Positions 18,283-21,563 of a DNA stretch of 21,563 nucleotides are shown here, piece by piece (within the stretch, counting starts at the first letter, position 1; every line of letters begins with the position of its first letter). Position numbers and translations under genes: made by a program. The stretch is from Batrachochytrium dendrobatidis JAM81 (taxonomy: Eukaryota; Chytridiomycota; Chytridiomycetes; Rhizophydiales). Below the pieces are notes generated by a model. It had not been told where the DNA came from. It made no database searches and worked only from the letters and a program-made list of their open reading frames with translations. Where the stretch lies: contig NW_006281119.1 in the NCBI RefSeq assembly GCF_000203795.2, forward strand, positions 1-21,563, given 5' to 3'.

Positions 18283-19660
18283 TTAAATATTTATTTGTTT
18301 AGGTAAGTCGTCATCTTCATCTGTTGCTCCATATGCAGATTGCCCACGTCTTGAACTGAGCAGTCTAGATGATCCACTATCTCTTTTGCCAGTACTGCTG
18401 ATGGATACGCTATTCAATACTCCCATTTCAATTTCATCGTTTCCAACCATATCATTCAAAAACCTTCGAATTTCATCATCAACATTCTTGCCAGTAATTT
18501 TTGCATAGTGATCTACTTGCTTCAGCAACTGCTCCTTATGATACTCTTGATATTTCCGAGGATCTCCTTCATAGTTGTCCATAAAATGGAGTTCATGAGG
18601 AAGAGCGTGTTTAATTTGTTCTGCCGCATCTTTGATAAACGGTAAAGTGAGATACAAAGCGGCAACACCACCAGTGAATATACACGGGACAAGGAGAGAA
18701 TATTCGTGAATAGAAAGCCATGCGATTTGACCACACATGCCACCTGCAATAAACCCAAAAAGAATAGGAACATGAACTTTGAGACGCCATAACTCGGCCT
18801 TGGTATCAGATCGACACGCTTGACCCAAAATATTTCCTACATCTGTAGCGATTCCTGTCATGTGTGTTGTGCGAACAGCCAACCCAGAGTAAGAAGTCAC
18901 CATTGCGTTTTGTAATCCGCAAGCAAATGCTGCAGCCCATTCGCCCAATACCAACTCTCGACGCAAAAACATAAACGATGTAAACAACGCAGCAGATTCT
19001 ATACACAGTGTTATCCCGTAATTGGCACCAAGTTTGAATCGGTTGTCACCCACTATAAATCCAGCCATAAACGATCCAAATGTAAATGATACAATAATAG
19101 ATACGACCAAAAGAAATGTTTCCCAATCTTGCTGAACAGCCGATATAGCAACCCGAGAAACCGATCCAGTGACATGAGAGACCGTCACACCTATAGGTTC
19201 AGTTGATAATTGTGTCAATGTGAACAGGTTTTAGTGAGCAGTCACCAATTGGTTTGTGGTATCAGAAAATATTGTGTTTTGCAATAACACAATCCATAGC
19301 ATTATGAAAACAAATCATTAGAATACAAGAAGCGTGTTGTAGCAATCAATAGTTTGAGTCAGACTAACGCGAGTTTGGAGCATTTGATATGCAAAATGGT
19401 CAAAGAAATATGTATTCAAGTGGTAAATAAACACTATATATTGTGTTGTGCACTATGAATTGAAATACATGCAAGGATAGGATAGACTTCAATCATGTAT
19501 TCAAGTCAAACTGAAGATGGCGCGACAAGATACACGGTTCATGGCACTTGCCTGGAAATACACCTGCCATAGAGACGACATTGATGAAACCGGCATTAGC
19601 AGCAAGAGCTACACCACCAGCAACAATGGTGTAAAACTCCCGTTATGGCAAGTTATTCAT
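18283..19660 (-). pseudogene. DUF1275 (YoaK-like) membrane protein, probably disabled at the 5' end
   Basis: The main exon (19190-18283) encodes five membrane segments and the family signature SHVTGS, followed by GLQNAMVTSYSGLAVRTTHM and GIATDVGNILG, then a long charged cytosolic tail ending in TAA. Upstream, minus-strand 19660-19552 encodes the missing first membrane segment (FYTIVAGGVALAANAGFINV). The two join in frame across 19551-19191 with a GC donor in perfect context (CCAG|GCAAGT) and an ATAG acceptor. A GT donor at 19563 also keeps frame but removes four residues. The first exon's ATG (19660) is followed by TAA at codon 6 (19643-19645), in frame, so the normal product seems lost unless translation starts at the internal ATG (19570) or exon 1 has another upstream splice. 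The family is membrane-bound with no firm substrate. Confidence 0.6.
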
Positions 19661-20179
19661 GGTTTAGCGTATTATATAGTGAATGCAACTTTGTAGTCTA
19701 TGAAATACTGTCAGGGTTTGCAAAACAATGTTTGGACAAGTTGATAGGATTTAAATCACCGACGTATTCACGTAAAATGGAACATTAAATAAGGATGTCA
19801 AAATACATGATATAAAACCAACTTTATGAAATGGTTGTGCCAGTTTACTGGACAACATTGGGTCATTTGAACTGACAAAGTTGACTGGTATCCTGGTGAT
19901 TGAAATAAAAACAAGTATATTCTCGAAACCTGCGATCTTGTTCTCTTGAACTAGAACGGAAAAATATCTGATAGTTTAGGATACAATAGAGTGGAGTTTA
20001 ATTGAAAATACAACTGTAAAAGTAAAGTTGGACATATTTGATTTTATTCGTGCAAAGAATTAGCTGCATTGGTGAGCACTTGATAGTATCGAAATAGGAT
20101 AAACCAGCCTAGAACCAACCCAGATCATTTGTGCATTAAAACCAAACTCCATCTTTATCAAAAAATCAATATAGAGCAA
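19661..20179. other. Intergenic, no gene seen
   Basis: AT-rich DNA upstream of the DUF1275 gene. A TATATAAT on the minus strand at 19671-19678 may be its promoter. No further exon with plausible splice sites was found. Confidence 0.5.
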
Positions 20180-20367
20180 TTATTGCTTTTCCAAAAAAGC
20201 AAATACTGCATTGGCAAATTTATCGAGGGCAGTATCATCATACGATAGATATAGTGATGGTTCAATCAATTCCAGTTCCATCAAAACAGGTTTAACCCCA
20301 TCGATAAGAGCCATGTCAGTAGTATATAGGGCATCCGATGATACCAGTTTTTAGGCGAGATTCTCTG
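20180..20367 (-). pseudogene. Last-exon relic of an ATP-grasp enzyme
   Basis: From a good acceptor (ATTAAC branch, TTTCAG) at 20368-20373, a phase-2 exon runs to TAA at 20180-20182. It contains an in-frame TAA at 20351-20353 and then about 56 open codons. The part LIDGVKPVLMELELIEPSLY matches the conserved C-terminal ATP- and metal-binding motif of ATP-grasp proteins of the DcsG/cycloserine-biosynthesis-like group, followed by the usual short helix ending FAFLEKQ. The Arg-Val-Asp expected just before (YxRVD) is degraded. No upstream exons are found in the 220 bases before the CRN gene. I read it as a decayed gene end, perhaps cut by rearrangement. The longest ATG frame is 44 residues (20314-20180). 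Confidence 0.6.
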
Positions 20368-20573
20368 CTGAAATGGTCAAAAGTTAATAGTATAATAATT
20401 TCATATCAAACTTTCGTCATAAATAATTTTTTCCGACATTCAACGCATTTAGTTTCTAATTAGAATCTGAATTTGACTTGGAATCTGAGCAGAATCTAAT
20501 TACCTGAAATTTGTTATATTTGTTTCTATGCAAGACTACTCAGTTGTTATTTTCAAAATTTGGTAAAACTATT

Positions 20574-20579
20574 TTTATT
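20574..20579 (-). terminator. Polyadenylation signal of the CRN-like gene
   Basis: AATAAA on the minus strand 13 bases after the stop at 20592. Close but usable for a compact fungal gene. Confidence 0.4.
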
Positions 20580-20591
20580 ATCAAACAACAA

Positions 20592-21478
20592 TTAACGTTC
20601 AATGATGAAATCCTCTGGCTTTTTGACATCGTAACAATATCCTGATGGATAAACGCAAATGAATCCAAGGTGTGCGATCTTTCTAATATCCTCTGGAAAC
20701 AACGTACCACACAACACCCCAACATATTTTGTGACATTTCGAAATTCTGGCTGGGCATTGGCTTGAAACTCCTTGAACTTGCGAATTCTTGCAGGGAGCT
20801 TGTTCACTTGCTTATCGGTCATATTATGCTTGGCTTCACATAAGTACAGGACATCGCCATCTTTAAAGACAGCATTCCACTCCTGGACAATGGTTTTTCC
20901 GTCTGCAGCCATAATGTCCGTTGGCATATCTACAGCTGAAGGACCAAGATGGGTAGCAAGGAATCGCCTCACGGCCAAGTGAGTTTCCTCCTCCATAGCT
21001 TTGTCTTCATTCTGCTGCCAACGTACTTCGTCAGCAAACGACCGTTCGTAGCGAGAATATACATTGTACTTTTCCCCATCAATCAACTGCTTGAACTTGA
21101 TAATCTTGTCCTTGGGATTGAACAGCTGGTAGAGAGCCGAGCCTTTTCCTTCGAGGATCTGTTTCAAATCATCATTTGATTCAACAAGATATTTGGAAAA
21201 GCTATCCAAAGGACGGCACTCTTCATCAATATCCTGAATGAAGATGGTCTTCTGAGCCGGCGCAGAGGATCCCAGAGTCTTGACAATCAAAGGTAATTTG
21301 GCGGACAGACCAGCAGTGGAAGATCAGGTTCAAGAGCAGCATCCTGGAGTGACTGATGGATAGAGATTTGGTTGGAGTCAACGGCAGAGAATTGGTTTGG
21401 GAACTTCTGCTTGATGGCCTTGGCAAGGTCACTGATATTTAAGCAGCCAGCAGTAGACACGAGTGGCTTGACTGCCAT
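20592..21478 (-). pseudogene. Crinkler-like (CRN) protein with frameshift
   Basis: ATG at 21478 opens an N-terminal ubiquitin-like header of the Batrachochytrium CRN type (AGCLNISDLAKAIKQKF). That frame stops at 21287. The rest is in another frame, open from 21323 to TAA at 20592-20594, so a one-base loss (or equivalent) must lie in the overlap 21288-21323; no GT-AG intron or canonical slippery site fits. The second part holds linker helices and a C-terminal domain with VQEWNAVF and, 11 residues on, LYLCEAKH, which looks like a PD-(D/E)XK nuclease fold (the E-A-K is the ExK). The expected Asp appears as Asn. CRN proteins of oomycetes and chytrids are proposed to act inside host cells, some as nuclear nucleases, and CRN-like proteins lack classic signal peptides. 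As written only a 63-residue header would be made. A base-call error is possible. Confidence 0.7.
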
Positions 21479-21563
21479 TATGTTTCACCCATAGTTTGGC
21501 CAGGGTGCTGCTGTGACGAACTATTCTCAACATTGTTGTTTTTTTAAAGGAAAGAAAAAAAAT

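Noticed and set aside
1112..20353. Reassigned stop codons (TAA/TAG as sense)
   Set aside because: TAA ends at least five genes here in sensible places, so only TAG readthrough at one site remains possible.
21288..21323. Programmed -1 frameshifting in the CRN-like gene
   Set aside because: The overlap lacks a canonical slippery heptamer in the header frame, so an indel is simpler.

Overview
The window looks like nuclear DNA from a chytrid fungus close to Batrachochytrium. The reasons are: small signal-peptide proteins of the MKF/MKL type, a crinkler-like (CRN) gene, short spliceosomal introns with GTAAGT or GTATGT donors, and long AT-rich, CA/TG-rich intergenic tracts built from short dispersed repeats. 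The genus is inferred from style and was not checked against any database.

Layout. 1-1111: repeat-like DNA without a clear gene. 1112-2011 (-): secreted-protein gene broken by one in-frame TAG. 2012-4204: repeat-like DNA with a telomere-like patch. 4271-10561 (+): a second secreted-protein gene split by a complete Ty1/copia retrotransposon (4746-10188) with identical 358-bp LTRs, a perfect 5-bp target duplication, one 1591-codon gag-pol frame and a primer site matching the anticodon arm of initiator tRNA-Met. 10627-13329: 2.7 kb of repeat-like DNA holding only one signal-peptide exon (11201-11386, -). 13330-14469 (+): the RNase IIIb plus dsRBD end of a Dicer-like protein, with no helicase, PAZ or first RNase III domain visible. 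14605-15240 (-): a small basic protein with a 17-nt first exon. 15336-16030 (-): secreted Ala/Gln-rich protein with an intron and an apparent frameshift. 16330-17406 (-): intact secreted protein with a Gly-rich repeat tail. 18283-19660 (-): DUF1275 membrane protein, probably with a GC-AG intron and a stop at codon 6. 20180-20367 (-): last-exon relic of an ATP-grasp enzyme. 20592-21478 (-): CRN-like gene with a frameshift.

Taken together, this is a repeat-rich, effector-type neighbourhood with high gene turnover. Five secreted-protein loci and one CRN locus lie among repeats. Most genes carry a visible lesion (nonsense codon, frameshift, transposon or truncation), although some single-base lesions could be sequence errors. 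The retrotransposon must have jumped very recently. It left both halves of its host gene open, and the 3' LTR supplies a promoter and an in-frame ATG to the downstream half. Intact or nearly intact genes are the gag-pol element, the Dicer-like RNase III, the basic protein and the Gly-rich secreted protein.
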